A stretch of DNA of 64,000 nt from Helichrysum umbraculigerum. Lineage: Eukaryota; Streptophyta; Magnoliopsida; Asterales; Asteraceae. Positions within the stretch are counted from its first letter, which is position 1; the number at the start of each line of letters is the position of its first letter. The notes beneath the pieces are model-generated. The model saw nothing but the letters and a program-made list of their open reading frames with translations, did no database searches and was not told where the DNA came from. The DNA lies in assembly GCA_949592205.1 (NCBI GenBank), contig CATIUR010000001.1, positions 3,512,001-3,576,000 of the forward strand, in the 5' to 3' direction. Position numbers and translations under genes: made by a program. Shown in pieces: positions 63,779-64,000 of this stretch.

Positions 63779-64000
63779 TTAGTTAATTTAGTTGTATTTT
63801 AAGTATTTAGGATAAGTAATATTAGTGGTTAATTATTAAATTTAAAAGCTTTTAATTAAAAACACAAGAAAACGTTCTTTTAAAATTCAAATTCGCGCAA
63901 CACAGTAACGAATTTCAGACATTTTCAGAAATTTCGAAAAAGTTTATTTTTAAAATTTTGAAAATTAATTTTGAATTTGTCTTGGATTTTAAAGAACACA
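63779..64000. other. AT-rich internal sequence of the gypsy element
   Basis: No frame or motif is seen before the window ends. The element continues beyond it. Confidence 0.5.

Overview
The window is plant nuclear DNA, AT-rich and dominated by transposable elements. An Asteraceae source is likely, probably tribe Anthemideae (the Tanacetum, Artemisia, Chrysanthemum group). That is an inference from one exon fragment resembling the plastid farnesyl/chrysanthemyl diphosphate synthase family (49369-49638) and from the retrotransposon types. I see no intact, clearly functional host gene. Host-derived coding sequence is present only as chimeric, truncated or frameshifted pieces.

Layout. 1-4.7 kb: a chimeric minus-strand gene relic joins a BMT5-like rRNA methyltransferase segment to exons of 20S proteasome subunit beta type-7. 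The methyltransferase part is repeated as a 1.67-kb inverted duplication. 4.7-9.6 kb: a duplicated host segment has one copy split by a hAT relic and the other by a short hAT-like element, each with an 8-bp target duplication. Each copy is the empty site for the other. A third hAT-like element follows. 9.6-15.4 kb: mostly unrecognised sequence, with a TRIM-like LTR and a 250-bp exon-like tandem array. 15.4-40.2 kb: probable Helitrons. One of them, minus strand 21345-40225, appears to contain a 15.8-kb LTR retrotransposon (A, non-autonomous), which itself contains a 9.0-kb Ty3/gypsy chromovirus (B, nearly intact). 42.0-47.4 kb: a hAT MITE split by a nearly intact Ty1/copia element. 47.4-56.5 kb: Helitron-like ends, repeats, the prenyltransferase exon, a bystin N-terminal fragment, further exon-like pieces and a Harbinger-type MITE. 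56.7-59.2 kb: a solo LTR of the A/B type. 59.7-64 kb: the 5' part of an Athila/Tat-like gypsy element with a tRNA-Asp primer binding site and a 489-residue ORF of unknown function.

The most unusual recurring signal is in the LTRs and leaders. Four gypsy-type elements each carry a different GC-rich, mostly palindromic short-motif array in otherwise AT-rich sequence: 8 AGCCGCCGG motifs with 21-bp spacing (A leader), four hairpins with about 74-bp spacing (B LTR), GGGGC/GCCCC hairpins plus CTCGCGAG-type motifs (solo LTR C), and GGCCGTATACGGCC repeats just upstream of a TATA box (Athila-like LTR).

Insertion order is readable from nesting: Helitron, then A, then B; and hAT MITE, then copia. The LTR pairs are nearly identical, so much of this activity looks recent.
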